A stretch of DNA of 64,000 nucleotides from Shinisaurus crocodilurus (GCA_021292165.1 CM037876.1:209873825-209937824), one strand, 5' to 3'; counted from the first letter of the stretch, positions 34,576 to 45,521 are shown. Notes: generated by a model from the letters alone, not told the origin. Program-made: numbers and translations.

Positions 34576-34977
34576 TGCTTGTGCAGACCAGTTTTAGTCA
34601 CATTGTGCTAGTCAATTTTCCTTCACTTTACAAAAGATTCCCTCTTGCTCACCTGGTGATTATTTTTTGTAACAGGCAACTGAGGAAGAGATCAAAATGT
34701 CGTAATCTGTCTCTGGTCTGAAATCACCCTTAATGGAAGTTCTTTTTCCTCTCTGAAACCAAGTAGATTTTCATAGGTATCAAGCTGAAATAGGGTAGAG
34801 AGTGTAGGCAAGCTGTCACACTGCTTTACAACCTAGGTAGATAGTTTTATATGGAATCATTGAGTGACATAATGTAAAGGACACTTGAAACAGATGATAA
34901 TGAAAATTACATAGAAATAAAGCTGCAGTCCAGAAAAAAGTTATTACTGGCATAATCCAGCCAAAATTAAGCACATC
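34576..34977. other. No gene recognised
   Basis: Nothing identifiable. Confidence 0.4.
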
Positions 34978-35220
34978 TAAATTCCATTTATTTAAGTAGA
35001 GCCTTAATTGAAATCAATGGGACAGATGGTACCATCTGAATCTTATACATGTTTACTCAGAAGTCCTACTGTGTTCAATGGAGCTTTTTCCCAGGTAAAT
35101 TTATCCATAGGATTCCCCTTTAAATGTGCATGAATTTGTATCCTAAACGGGCTTATGGAGTAAGCATTATTGAACACACTGAGACTTACTTCTGAGTAAA
35201 CACATAGGATTGTGCTGTAA
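34978..35220. mobile_element. Cluster of AGTAAG-type palindromic MITE units
   Basis: Two fold-back units (about 35040-35116 and 35130-35220) with CATGTTTACTCAGAAGT and GACTTACTTCTGAGTAAAC motifs follow a more decayed one. The ends resemble CATAGGATT.. / ..AATCTTATACATG. Confidence 0.55.
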
Positions 35221-36819
35221 CTTTGGTTGGAATAGCATCTAAATTTATATCCAGCTTTTTCAATACAGAGACTGCCTACTTCTGGTTTCCACCAACCAAG
35301 GAACCTGTCTGGTTCACCCTGGATGAGTTAACAGCTGGATTAAATAGTTCAAAAAATGAAGGATCTACAATTGTCTGAGACTTTCTTTTACCCAGTGCTC
35401 CTAGAGACACTGAAACCTGAAACTATTCTATCACCTGGCAGATCCCAAATTGAATATCTGCAAACCCTCCTCCTCAATATCATTTTAAGACTCTGTCTGT
35501 GTAGACATCCTGACTACAACATCTAGTCAACCTTTGTCTCTCCCCCCCCCCCGCTCTTTGTAACATCTTGCCTGATAAGGAGATCTCGAGATCTCAAAAG
35601 CTTGCACATTTTTTGTAATCTTTGATTTGGACTAATAAATATATTACACTATATGGATTTCAGATTTTTGCTGAATGTTTATAATTTGGAGCATCTGCTA
35701 CAGTCAAGGTAACTGGGATTGCACCTGTGTTTAAGGATTACATGCCTCTCTGAACAATGCTTTACTAGGAATGTACTGATCTTCAGGTTTAGCAAAGTAG
35801 TCATGTATAAAATACATGTGTGCTAGTTATTGCAATGCTATTGGGTTTATCTTCTCAGGATGGCTTTGTAATCTCACGGATACCTCAAGGACAACACAAT
35901 TTACATGCTCTAACAAAAAGGAAGAAAAAGAATTATATGATCCCTTTTGGCCATGCAGCAAACAACTATTAACATTTTTTCATCAGTATTCTTTTCAGAG
36001 TTTTCCAAACTGAACACTACAATGCTAACAGCTTATTTTTTTTTTAAAAAAAGAGGTTATTACAGTACTTTCACATCTTTATAGTACTGTAGTAAAGCTG
36101 AATTTACTACTATGCTGAAGGTAGAGTGAGGCTAACGCTAGAATCAACATTAAAATGATTCAACACCCTTCGGAGGAGGGGACCTTCTTGACTTGAGATT
36201 TGATACTGTACATAGCTGGAGGGCAGTTGTTTAAGGGTTGCCAATAAAATGTGCATGCCACTGACAACAGCTGCTTTCTTAGTGGTTCAGGATTGAATAC
36301 TAAAATGTGAGGGATGCATTCTCTTCTCTGCAAATACTTGATTAACATCAAATGTTTAATAAGTCACATGTACAGATAGAAAAGAGAAACCATCCCCAAG
36401 AACAAGTGTCCAAGGCTGGCTAGGAACAAATCCTGATTTTGTACTATTGCGCCTACAAATTACTCTTTTATGTATTCTGGTGCAAAACCTTTAAGGTGCT
36501 CCTTTAATTTAAGCATGTGGAGTAGAGAATATAGATTTGCTTCTGTGTCTGGAATTAAAGTAAACCTCTTGTGCTGAGAATTGGCAAATCACATAGAGGC
36601 CAATCCTGGCTGGTTGGGGGTGCAGGGGAGGGATGAATCCTGCTGTATGACATGGGCATACTTGAATGATGCCTGATTCTCTGATATGTGACGGCATATC
36701 ATGACTGATTCTCTGATATGTGACGGTATCCCAGCATGTGTGCTAGTAGAATATTAGAGTAAAGGGGGAAAGAGCAGAGGAGGAGCTGGCACTGTGCTGG
36801 ATTCTCTGTCATCTATCCA
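35221..36819. other. No gene; one AAGCTTGCACATTTTTTGTAATC-type repeat end
   Basis: Near 35.58-35.65 kb the sequence CTCAAAAGCTTGCACATT followed by TTGATTTGGACTAATAAAT resembles the end of an old interspersed repeat related in layout to the one at 7.3 kb. Near 36.67-36.73 kb GACTGATTCTCTGATATGTGACGG-like text is repeated in tandem. Confidence 0.4.
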
Positions 36820-36940
36820 CACATGGATTTAATTATGTTTCTATTTTAAATTTTGGCTCTTGTTGTTAGCCACCTTGAGCACCATTTTCTGATAGAAAGG
36901 TGGTGTATAAAATAAATGAATCAAATAAATAAATAAAAAG
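36820..36940 (+). mobile_element. LINE 3' tail (L2-like), truncated
   Basis: GTTAGCCACCTTGAGCACC, then GAAAGGTGGTGTATAAAATAAATGAAT and (AAAT)n, form a typical L2-like 3' end without coding sequence. Confidence 0.6.
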
Positions 36941-37131
36941 GGGGAGGACTCATAACAAAACGCTGCAGTGTATTCCCAGCCCATACCAGGAGTGCTCCTG
37001 TTCCCAGATATAGCTAGTTTGGAATAAGAAACTTGAGCTGCTGTGTGCAGGGTGGCAGCGGCGGCAAAATAATATCTCAGGAGAGGGAGAAGCAAAAGGA
37101 CACATTTCCCCCATTTCTTACCCTTCCTGGT

Positions 37132-37321
37132 AACTCCTATGTCAGTGGGGCTTCTCATCCATTGCAGCTTTTATTCTGTGCTTTACAGGGGGCTATCCAT
37201 GGTGCTGAACTCCCCCCCCCCAAATAGGTTCACCACCATGGAGCACCGTGGATAGCTCCAATAAAGCTCAGAATAAAAGCTGCAGTGGATAAGGAGCCCC
37301 AACTGACATAGGAGTCACCAG
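37132..37321. repeat. Fold-back element with ~80-bp arms
   Basis: GGTAACTCCTATGTCAGTGGGG pairs with CCCCAACTGACATAGGAGTCACC, and GCAGCTTTTATTCTG pairs with CAGAATAAAAGCTGC. The loop holds a C-run. The structure suggests a palindromic MITE; termini are not in a family I can name. Confidence 0.75.
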
Positions 37322-39281
37322 CCTCCCTTTTTAGTCTTGTCTAGTATGGAAATAAGATTTTTGAGACTGTGTAGATTTTAAAATAAAAGATTTTCACTCC
37401 TATAAGAAAAGTTCATAAATTAAATTGAGGGAATAAATCTGCAACAAGGCCAATTTCATCAGTGGATGGACATCAGACTAGTGCTTTTCTCTTGCCCCTG
37501 TTTAGCTACAAATCTGTTTTCGTCAGTGATAAAAAGTTGTCTATACTGACATCACAGGTTGCCTATATACTGTAAGGTTGCCTGTACTGACATTACAGAC
37601 GTCTGCTACTTAGCTGGCTCTTTTTTTCTGATGCTTAGTATTAAGGAATGGTATTATGAAATTTATTTAAATGATACAACACTTGCACAGATGAATTTTT
37701 ATTGTCGCTTTTCCTTAAACAGCGCTAGCAATGATCTCCTAGATAGAAACTGTCTTCATAAAAATATCAGCACTTATCTGGTAACCCCTGAAAAAACAAG
37801 GGAGACGTTTGTTCAGTTTCTTCTAGCATCAACCTTTTGCCTTTGCAGTTTGAGGAGTGCCTCCCCACCATCTTCAGAGGGGGAAAAGGGTGCTCTGTGG
37901 ACTAGAGGAGCATAAAGTGTTGAGTGTCTGAGAGACAGAGGCACTAGACAAGTGAACATTTTCTCAGAAAACTCTAGCCTGCCGTTATACTAACATGGAA
38001 GCATTTAAAAAGGTTTTAGGGATATATTAGATGGAAAAGACAAATATCTATTCTACTCCTCAGCAAGCTGTATTGAAGGTGCAGAATAATGAACTGGAGT
38101 GGTTGTGATGAATCTGCAGGCAAGAAACTTCTGACTGACTTCCTCTCTTCTCTCCCCCCTCCCCCCCACCCCTTGCTCTTCTTTGACTTTTCAGGTCTAG
38201 TGGACAAGCTCAACCAGTTTCCTCCCCCTTTGAAAGGATTTAGCCTAGGACTTGGCCTTCTGCCACTTCTAATCTCTCATTCTTTGGAGGCAAGAGCTTT
38301 GTCCATGGGACGAGAAGCAAACATAGAGAATATATCAAGTCTAGCATAGATGGTACAGTATGAGGAAACAGCCAGACGTACAAATTCAAGACACACGCAG
38401 AATAATATTGGCCAGGTTCCAACAAATTGGGAAACTATTTCTGAGAGCCGATAGGGGCTTAGGCTTCTTTTTCCTCAAAAAGCAGACACACACACCCAAT
38501 GTCACATGGCCTTCCACTAGTTTCAAAAACAAACTGTGGTATGGGGTGGGGTGGAGTGGAGGTGCTTGTGAACAAGAAATTAAAAATGTCATTGGGTTAA
38601 GCAACCCCCCTGTGTGAGCTGTTATGATAGCAGCCACTATAATTACATGACTTGGAGTGGTGTTTGCGGGTTTTCTGTTTTATTACTCAGTGGGATAGGA
38701 TGGCTAGCCATAAGCTTCTGCATGCTAGTGACCTTCCAATTTTATCTTTATGAGATCAACATTGACTTGATCTGCTTCGGCTGTCATTCTGCCAGTTATT
38801 CTAGCCAATAGTCCGCTGTCTCAGCCTCCGAGTCACCCCAAATAATTCCTCCTTTACAGTTCAAAAATATGCAACACTCTGATTGCAGCATGGATAAAAC
38901 TGATTCACCCTCTGGCTCCCCATCCATGCCTTTTCCAGTCTTCTTTGTCCCAATCTAATGGTCTTTATAGTCTCACCCATTTAGTCACCCATTCTTTGGA
39001 CTAAATAACATGACTAGGCGATTGAGCTGGAGGAGTAAGGGAGATAGAGGAGAAGAATTCTATCAAAGAAAAAGGAAATCAAATTCTACCAATGGTGAAA
39101 TGCTTAATGACCCTGGCTAACAGAATATTAATTGTTGGCTGTTTGTCTTGCAGACTTAAGTAAAGAAATACAGGGTATTTGAGATGCATCTTTACTGTTG
39201 TCCACTGGAATGCTTATTCTGCTTGTACTTACTTCCAGAAGCTGCTGCAAATAGCAATTTCCCATAGATGCGAATGCCATT
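37322..39281. other. No gene recognised
   Basis: A plus-strand frame near 38.1-38.35 kb follows a TTTGACTTTTCAGG acceptor-like site but matches no domain. Another 118-codon frame near 37.6 kb is equally featureless. Confidence 0.4.
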
Positions 39282-39289
39282 ATGCTATT

Positions 39290-39424
39290 CAGTGTTCTCC
39301 AACCTTGGGTCCCCAGAGGTTTTTGGCCTACAACTCCCAGCATGCCCCAGCCAGCATAGCTGACTGGGGCATGCTGGGAGCTGTAGGCCAAAAACCTCTG
39401 GGGACCCAAGGTTGGAGAACACTG
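39290..39424. mobile_element. Palindromic hAT MITE, CAGTGTTCTCCAACC ends
   Basis: Left CAGTGTTCTCCAACCTTGGG and right CCCAAGGTTGGAGAACACTG are exact complements, and almost the whole 135 bp can fold on itself. TGCTAT follows the right end and also lies within 1 base of the left end, so the target duplication is present but imperfect. Confidence 0.85.
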
Positions 39425-40290
39425 TGCTATATGCATAGAGATCTAACTACTGTAGTCTCCTTTTGCTGATGGAAGGGCATAATTTCCAGCAATTCCTTCT
39501 CCTCCCTGCAGCTGCCCCCAAATCTGCTCTGGAGACTTGAAGTGTCCTCCAGAACAGTGTGTAGAACAGATTGTGTGCGCGCGCATGCTCGCGTGCATGC
39601 ACAGGAGGGAGGGGGATTGCTGAAAACCTCACCCTTACCCATTTCACTGATGGAAGCTTTCCATCAGCAGATCACAGTAGTTGGACTCTGCCCATGATCT
39701 ACCACTTATGTGCATCTGGCACAAATACATTCAGTGTAAGAATGAAAATGATTCACACTGTAAGATTCATATTTTTATTTTATATGCAACTTTTAATTTT
39801 GCATTCAACTCTTTACATTGATCCCGCTGCAGGCTAGAACGTCACTTGACAGCTGTCTCCTAGTTTTTTCTCTTTTTTGAAGCCATTGGTGCTTATGACT
39901 TGACTCACACCATCTAAACAAAGTGTCAGGTTTGTGCAGTTTACTGTTGCCAAATTGGCACTCAGGTACATTGGAGTCCAGCCACATCCCCATTGATATC
40001 TGGACAGCCCCACGTGCCCCTGACACATGCACACTTCCTCTGTCCTGTGCTAATAAGAACAATCCTATGCTTGTTCTGAAGACAGAAACATCTCATGTCA
40101 GTGCTGAACATATACATCTTGCTGGCATACTTGATCAAGATGGTTTTATTTTTCAACAAAGGATCCCATGTTTTACTCTCAGTTGCAAGCTGTTGGCTGT
40201 AGTTCTATTATTTGAATAGGACAAGTTTGTAAACTAGTTGGGGGAAAGCTCAGAGAAGTGATTTTATTACTTGGGGTGAATAACGTTAGT
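39425..40290. other. No gene recognised
   Basis: A GCGCGCATGC alternating purine-pyrimidine run lies near 39578. Otherwise unremarkable. Confidence 0.4.
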
Positions 40291-40298
40291 TTCTAACA

Positions 40299-40649
40299 CA
40301 GGGGTGTTGAACGTCGGCCTCGCAGGCCAAATCCAGCCCACCTGGGATCCCAGTCTAGCCCTCCGCGGTTCCCCAGAAGGCCACATCTCCTTTCCCCTGG
40401 CCGCTGCTAGTTTGGTGGCTTCTTGACTTTGGCACAGTCTCCCCTCCCCCCCCCCCAAAAAACTTAAATGTTGGAATGTCTCTCCTAAGGCTTAGTTGCT
40501 AGCAGTAAGAGATCTAAGCTAAAATATGCTGGTATTTGGGCCAACCCCTTTTGCCTGTGGCCCCACCCACCACTGGAATGCAGCCCCTTCCCCCGAGCTT
40601 CTCTGAAATTGAATTTGGCCCTTGGTCTGAAAGAGCTCTGAAACTCCTG
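40299..40649. mobile_element. Short hAT element, CAGGGGTGTTGAAC ends
   Basis: The ends CAGGGGTGTTGAACGTC and GAGCTCTGAAACTCCTG are imperfect inverted repeats. The flanking octamers TTCTAACA and TTCTAAAG agree at 6 of 8 positions with TA at the centre. A 12-C run sits inside. It contains no transposase. Confidence 0.7.
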
Positions 40650-41124
40650 TTCTAAAGTGTGTGTTCGAACAAGAGTGCAGCAAACTTTCTAGGAGAAATT
40701 GACAACACATTCCTCCTGTGTAGCCTCCCTTCACCATAATACTGCATAAGTGGGATTCCTATTTAACCATCATCATACATTTGGATAAGTGAAATACATG
40801 CTCTACTAGCAAAATGTCTGTTGTTATGACAGTGGTGTCTTTGTGGAAGCAGGGCTTGTATCCTGTGGGGAATGCAACCACTCTTAAAGGCAGGTTTTGC
40901 TCTCACTGCCTCGTGTCCTCAAATACACCACTTGACGTATCCCCATAGGAATGAATGGCATCCTTATAAATTGATGAGGCAGGTAACATTAATCTCTCAT
41001 AGTTATGTCCTTCCAGGTTCCTGATGCAGCCCAGATCTGATGACTGGGAAGCTAGGGTTTCTGTAGACTATCAAGGTTAGATCATCATCTCCAGGTGTTC
41101 CCATTTCTGAGTATTTGTGCATAG
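40650..41124. other. No gene recognised
   Basis: Nothing identifiable between a hAT element and a Tigger-type MITE. Confidence 0.4.
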
Positions 41125-41126
41125 TA

Positions 41127-41368
41127 CAGGCAGTCCCCGGGTTATGAATGAGATCCGTTCGTAAGTCTGTCTTTAAGTCAAATGTGTACGTAAGTCGGAA
41201 CAGAAGCCGTGCAATGTTTTCAAAGTGTTGCAAAATCTCATAAAGTATAGTGCGTGCGTTCATAAGTACGAATCATTGTATTTAACTCAGATTTTTACAT
41301 ATATGGTGGTCCGTTCTTAAGTATGAGTTGTCTGTAAGTCAAGACTTTCGTAACCCGGGGACTGCCTG
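41127..41368. mobile_element. Tigger/pogo-like MITE, complete, TA TSD
   Basis: CAGGCAGTCCCCGGGTTA and TAACCCGGGGACTGCCTG are perfect 18-bp terminal inverted repeats flanked on both sides by TA, the mariner/pogo target duplication. Interior repeats include GTAAGTC and TTCTTAAGTA on both strands. At 242 bp it carries no transposase. Confidence 0.9.
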
Positions 41369-41584
41369 TATTGGGCATAAGGAACAGACTGGAGATCCAG
41401 TTGGTATACTGACAAGTCATAGTCATAATCAGTTTCTTTATATTTATTATTATTTATTTATTACATTTATCAATCGCCCATCTGGCCGGTCACCCGGCCA
41501 CCCTGGGCGATGTACAATTAAAATACAATAAAACACAATAAAATATAATAATTAAAACAATATTAAAAAATTCTCATTAAAAAC

Positions 41585-44500
41585 CTAACCCACCCCATAT
41601 TCCCGCCTGAACAGCCATGTTTTTAATGCACGGCGGAAGCTCATCACGGAGGGGGCATGGCGAAGGTCACTAGGGAGGGAGTTCCATAATGTGGGGGCCG
41701 CCACAGAGAAGGCCCTCTTCCTAGTCCCCACCAGCCTGGCTGCTCTGGCTGATGGGATAAGGAGAAGGCCGTCCGTGGCAGACCTTGTTGAGCGGCCTAC
41801 TTGATGTTGCTGGAGGCGCTCCTTGAGATAAGCTGGGCCGGAGCCGTGTAGGGTTTTAAAGGTCAAAACCAACACCTTGAATTCGGCTCGGCAAGCAACT
41901 GGTAGCCAGTGCAACTCTTTAAGCACTGGCGTGATGTGATCACGCCGGCGGCTGCCCTTAATCAGGCGAGCCGCCGCGTTCTGTACCAGCTGAAGCTTCC
42001 GGACCGTCTTCAAGGGTAACCCCACGTAGAGCGCATTACAGTAGTCTAGGCGAGAGGAGACCAAGGCATGAACCACTGATGGGAGCAGGTGATTAGGAAG
42101 GTAGGGGCGCAGCTGCCGTATCAGATGGAGTTGATACAGCGCCGCCCGGCTCACAGCTGCCACCTGAGCCTCCATGGACAGCTGGGAGTCTAGAATGACC
42201 CCCAAGCTGCAGACCTGGTCCTTCAGGGGTAGATGTACCCCATTCAGCACCAGGTCAACATCCCCTAACCTTCCCTTGTCCCCCACCAGAAGTACCTCGG
42301 TCTTGTCGGGGTTCAGCTTCAGCATATTCCTTCCCATCCAGCCAGCCACTGACTCCAGGCACTTGGACAGGGTTTCAACGGCCAACCTCGGTGAGGACTT
42401 AAAACAGAGGTAGAGCTGCGTGTCATCCGCATACTGATGACACTGCACCCCAAACCTCCTGATGATAGCTCCCAGCGGCTTGAGGTAGATGTTGAATAAC
42501 ATCGGGGAGAGGATGGAACCCTGCGGCACTCCACAAGTGAGCAGCCGAGGGTCCGAAGCCTCCTCCCCGAGAACTACCCTCTGATACCTTCCAGAGAGGA
42601 AGGACCGGAACCACTGCAATACAGTGCCTCCTAAGCCCAACCCCTCCAGACTGTCCAGGAGGATACCGTGGTCAACGGTATCAAAAGCCGCTGAGAGATC
42701 GAGGAGGACTAGAAAGGAGCATTCGCCCCTATCCAAAGCCCTCCTCATATCATCCACCAAGGCGACCAAGGCCGTCTCCGTCCCATGTCCAGACCTGAAG
42801 CCCGACTGGCACGGATCCAAATAATCGGCTTCATCCAAGTGTGCCTTCAACTGAGCACCCACCACCCGCTCGATCACCTTGCCCAGAAATGGTAAATTGG
42901 AGACTGGGCGAAAGTTGTTTAAATCCTGGGGATCCAAGGAGGGCTTCTTTAGAAGCGGTCTTATTACTGCCTCCTTGAGGGCTGATGGCATCACTCCCTC
43001 CTCGAGGGAGGCATTCACCACCGCCTTGATCCCCTCACCCAGTCTCTCCCTGCAGCTCATGATGAGCCAGGATGGGCAAGGGTCAAGCAAGCAGGTGGTC
43101 GGCCTCACAGATGAAAGCACCTTGTCCACTTCATCAGAAGGAAGAAGCCGAAACCGATCCCACAAAACCGGTCTGCCATTGGCCTCCTCCCGCTCACTCC
43201 CTGTGTCCACGACGTACGATATCCCACTCCTAATCCGATCGATTTTATCTGCGAAGTGCTTCGCTAAAGCCTCACAGGAGGCTTTTGACTGTTCCAGTGG
43301 GTCCGGAGCGACTGGACCGACCAGACTCCGGACCACTTGGAACAGCCTCCTGGGGCAGCACTCTGCAGACGCAATGGAGGCAGCATAGAAATTCTTTTTT
43401 GCTGCCTTCACCGCCACCCGGTAGGCTGAAGATGCAGCTCTAACCCGTGTTCGATCGTCTTCGGAGCGGGAATTTCGCCATCGGCGCTCTAGCCTTCTCA
43501 CCTCTTGTTTCAGAGCTCGCAGCGACGGAGTGAACCATGGCGCCGCGCGAGCTCTGTTTAGGCGAAGAGGGCGCTTCGGGGCAACTCGGTCTAATGCCCT
43601 GGTGATTGCAGCATTCCAGTCATCCACCAGGGTCTCGACCGAGCTACCGTTTGTGTGCTCCAATTCCCCAAGCGCGTTCAGGAATCCATCCGGATCCATA
43701 AGACGCCTGGGGCGGACCATTCTAATAGGTCCCTCACCCCTGCAGAGGGGTTGTGGCACCGAGAAATCCAACCCCACCAGATAGTGATCTGACCATGACA
43801 AGGGGGTGGTGGATATACCCCCGATCTCCAGATCATTTCCCCCCTCTCCGGAAACAAAAACCAAGTCCAGTGCACGACCGGCTACATGGGTAGGTCCAGT
43901 TAATACAGGGTGCAGCTCCCAGGAAGCCATGGTCTCCATAAAGTCCCGAGGTGCCCCAGTGAGGGAAGCCCCCGAATGCACGTTGAAGTCCCCCAGCACC
44001 ACTAGCCTGGGGGACAACACACACACATCGGAGACCACCTCCAGCACCTCGGCCAGGGAGTCTGTCGTGCAGCGGGGTGGACGGTACACGAGCAGAATCC
44101 CCAGGCTGCCCTTTGGACCCAACCTCCAGTACATGCACTCAATAAACTTGGTCTCCCGGAGAGGGAGTCTGGTGAGGACCAAGGACTCCCGGTAGATAAC
44201 AGCCACTCCCCCTCCCCGTCCCCCAACCCTTGGCTGCTGGGCATACGAGAAACCGGCCGGACACAAGGCCGCCAGAGTTGGAGCAGCGGCCTCGTCCAGC
44301 CAGGTTTCCGTAACACATGCCAGGTCCGCACCCTCATCCATGATCAAGTCATGGATGAGAGATGTTTTTTGGGTAACGGACCTGGCATTGCACAACAGCA
44401 AACGCAGGGTGGGGGGAGGAGCAACACATCCCCCAGTTATCCCTTGGCTCTGGGCAGGCCCGGAACAAGGGATAGATATTAAGCATCGATCCCTTGTTCC

Positions 44501-44605
44501 CCTTACTCGGCGTGGCCTGCCCCTAGCGCTCTGCCAGCGCCTGCCGCTCAACGTTGGTACCGTTTGCCCCCCAGAACTCCCCCCACTATCTCCCTGGAGA
44601 GACAC
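41585..44605 (-). CDS. L2 ORF2: endonuclease-reverse transcriptase
   Basis: This polyprotein nicks target DNA and copies its own RNA onto the nick (target-primed reverse transcription) in the nucleus. Residues ~66-285 are an APE-type endonuclease: LLLCNARSV, TETWL, VVLGDFNVHSG and the SDH of LSWSDHYLV supply the N, E, D-x-N and SDH signature. Residues ~545-770 are the RT: NNFRPVSNLPFLGKV, SGFRSGHGTETAL, LLDLSAAFDTVDH, GVPQGSILSP and the catalytic YADD near 725. The C-terminal third has DYCNALYVGLPLKTVRKLQ and SVAAPTLWNSLPSD. About 1000 residues is usual for L2. The frame opens after a TGA ~30 bases upstream and has no ATG before the endonuclease; the first codon given is GTG, while a nearby ATG is out of frame. 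Start is therefore uncertain, though the domain set is complete. Confidence 0.9.
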   Translation of the reverse strand: MSLQGDSGGSSGGQTVPTLSGRRWQSARGRPRRVRGTRDRCLISIPCSGPAQSQGITGGCVAPPPTLRLLLCNARSVTQKTSLIHDLIMDEGADLACVTETWLDEAAAPTLAALCPAGFSYAQQPRVGGRGGGVAVIYRESLVLTRLPLRETKFIECMYWRLGPKGSLGILLVYRPPRCTTDSLAEVLEVVSDVCVLSPRLVVLGDFNVHSGASLTGAPRDFMETMASWELHPVLTGPTHVAGRALDLVFVSGEGGNDLEIGGISTTPLSWSDHYLVGLDFSVPQPLCRGEGPIRMVRPRRLMDPDGFLNALGELEHTNGSSVETLVDDWNAAITRALDRVAPKRPLRLNRARAAPWFTPSLRALKQEVRRLERRWRNSRSEDDRTRVRAASSAYRVAVKAAKKNFYAASIASAECCPRRLFQVVRSLVGPVAPDPLEQSKASCEALAKHFADKIDRIRSGISYVVDTGSEREEANGRPVLWDRFRLLPSDEVDKVLSSVRPTTCLLDPCPSWLIMSCRERLGEGIKAVVNASLEEGVMPSALKEAVIRPLLKKPSLDPQDLNNFRPVSNLPFLGKVIERVVGAQLKAHLDEADYLDPCQSGFRSGHGTETALVALVDDMRRALDRGECSFLVLLDLSAAFDTVDHGILLDSLEGLGLGGTVLQWFRSFLSGRYQRVVLGEEASDPRLLTCGVPQGSILSPMLFNIYLKPLGAIIRRFGVQCHQYADDTQLYLCFKSSPRLAVETLSKCLESVAGWMGRNMLKLNPDKTEVLLVGDKGRLGDVDLVLNGVHLPLKDQVCSLGVILDSQLSMEAQVAAVSRAALYQLHLIRQLRPYLPNHLLPSVVHALVSSRLDYCNALYVGLPLKTVRKLQLVQNAAARLIKGSRRRDHITPVLKELHWLPVACRAEFKVLVLTFKTLHGSGPAYLKERLQQHQVGRSTRSATDGLLLIPSARAARLVGTRKRAFSVAAPTLWNSLPSDLRHAPSVMSFRRALKTWLFRREYGVG

Positions 44606-44843
44606 ATGCCCCCTCGCTTCCGCCAGTCAGGCGGGAGACCCACCCCTAAAATCAACCCCTAAAAAACCCCAGCCCTTCAAAAAGGAAGGGCCTCTTTAAA
44701 ACTCCCAGCCCCACCTATATCCCCAACAGCAGGGGGACAGGCCCTCGCCCTCGTGCCACCCCCGAAGTGGCTCCCCCAAAGGGGCAACCCCCTTTGGTGT
44801 CGCCCCCTCGGTGGCGACCCCGCCGGCGGTGGACCCGCCCCCG
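44606..44843 (-). other. L2 5' region between tandem repeats and ORF2
   Basis: GC-rich sequence with many CpGs that links the 5' repeat units to the long frame. On the minus strand it continues an alanine/proline-rich open frame from the repeats, which stops near 44677. Confidence 0.6.
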
Positions 44844-45022
44844 CTGGGGCCTGGTCTTTATAGTCCCCTTCCAAGCAGCTGCAGGTGGGGCAAGGCGGCT
44901 CCCGGCTGAGCCCGGGCCTGCAGGGGGCAGGCGGCAGTCCCACAGGTGCGGTGGGGTGGGCTGGCCTCGCACAGGCGGCGGCAGCAGCAGCAGCAGCAGA
45001 GCTGGACCCACCTGCCTGGCTT
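44844..45022 (-). repeat. L2 5' tandem unit, proximal copy
   Basis: This 179-bp block is repeated almost exactly 222 bp further right, with a ~43-bp partly related spacer. It contains a (CAG)n run and a CTGCAGGTGGGGCAAGG motif. By position it is a promoter-like 5' UTR monomer. Tandem 5' monomers are known in some LINEs, so a promoter role here is inference. Confidence 0.85.
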
Positions 45023-45065
45023 GCTCTTCTCCCCGGCAGTGGTGGTGAGGAGATGCCCGGGTCAG

Positions 45066-45244
45066 CTGGGGCCTGGTCTTTATAGGCCCCTTCCAAGCAG
45101 CTGCAGGTGGGGCAAGGCGGCTCCCGGCTGAGCCCGGGCCTGCAGGGGGCAGGCGGCAGTCCCACAGGTGCGGTGGGGTGGGCTGGCCTCGCACAGGCGG
45201 CGGCAGCAGCAGCAGCAGCAGAGCTGGACCCACCTGCCTGGCTT
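45066..45244 (-). repeat. L2 5' tandem unit, distal copy
   Basis: Second copy of the 5' unit; the only clear difference is TATAGGCCCC versus TATAGTCCCC near its start. The 222-bp period is divisible by three, so frames stay open through both copies. The unit ends abruptly at the A/T-rich host flank. Confidence 0.85.
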
Positions 45245-45462
45245 ATATACCCCATTTTACACATTACATTGTGCTCAAACCAGTTCACAAAAACCCAAAT
45301 ACCATAGCCATAATTATATTACAATATTAACTCAATTACAGTTCATTTAAAACACATTAGGAATTAAAATAAGCACAAGACATACCGAGAGATCAGTTAA
45401 TAATATCCAGTATCAATACTATCAACATTAAAACGGGGATTAAACAATTAACTAAACCGTGG
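45245..45462. other. AT-rich flank of L2; no gene
   Basis: Sequence changes from GC-rich to AT-rich at the boundary. No feature seen. Confidence 0.5.
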
Positions 45463-45521
45463 CTGATAGGAGTTGCACTTCAACAACATCTGCAGGACCA
45501 CACATTTCCCACCCTTGCGCT
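45463..45521. mobile_element. hAT MITE fragment
   Basis: GGCTGATAGGAGTTGCACTTC, ACATCTGCAGGACCACA and a final CCCACCCTTG resemble the right half of the small palindromic hAT family at 27.5 kb. The left half is missing. Confidence 0.45.

Larger units (their letters stand above)
41443..45244 (-). mobile_element. Full-length L2-clade LINE
   Basis: Read on the minus strand the element has a GC-rich 5' region with tandem repeats, one long endonuclease/RT frame, and a short 3' UTR. The UTR ends CATCGCCCAGGGTGGCC, then GGCGATTGATAAATGTAATAAATAAAT. It is the only LINE here that is both complete in length and has an unbroken long frame, so it is probably the youngest. The 3' boundary is an (ATTT)n tract; the 5' boundary is set where the repeat unit stops. 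A possible TTATAT duplication on both sides is too short and A/T-rich to rely on. Three other truncated L2-type copies share its 3' parts. Confidence 0.9.

Noticed and set aside
38089..38349. 86-codon frame after a GACTTTTCAGG site
   Set aside because: No recognisable domain; proline and serine runs follow from C-rich sequence.
42174..44195. Several plus-strand frames across the L2 element
   Set aside because: They are antisense to the endonuclease/RT frame and have no domain of their own.
44715..45233. Open frames of 170-200 codons rich in alanine, proline and leucine as a host gene
   Set aside because: They lie in GC-rich L2 5' tandem repeats, are open in more than one frame, and show no domain; composition explains them.
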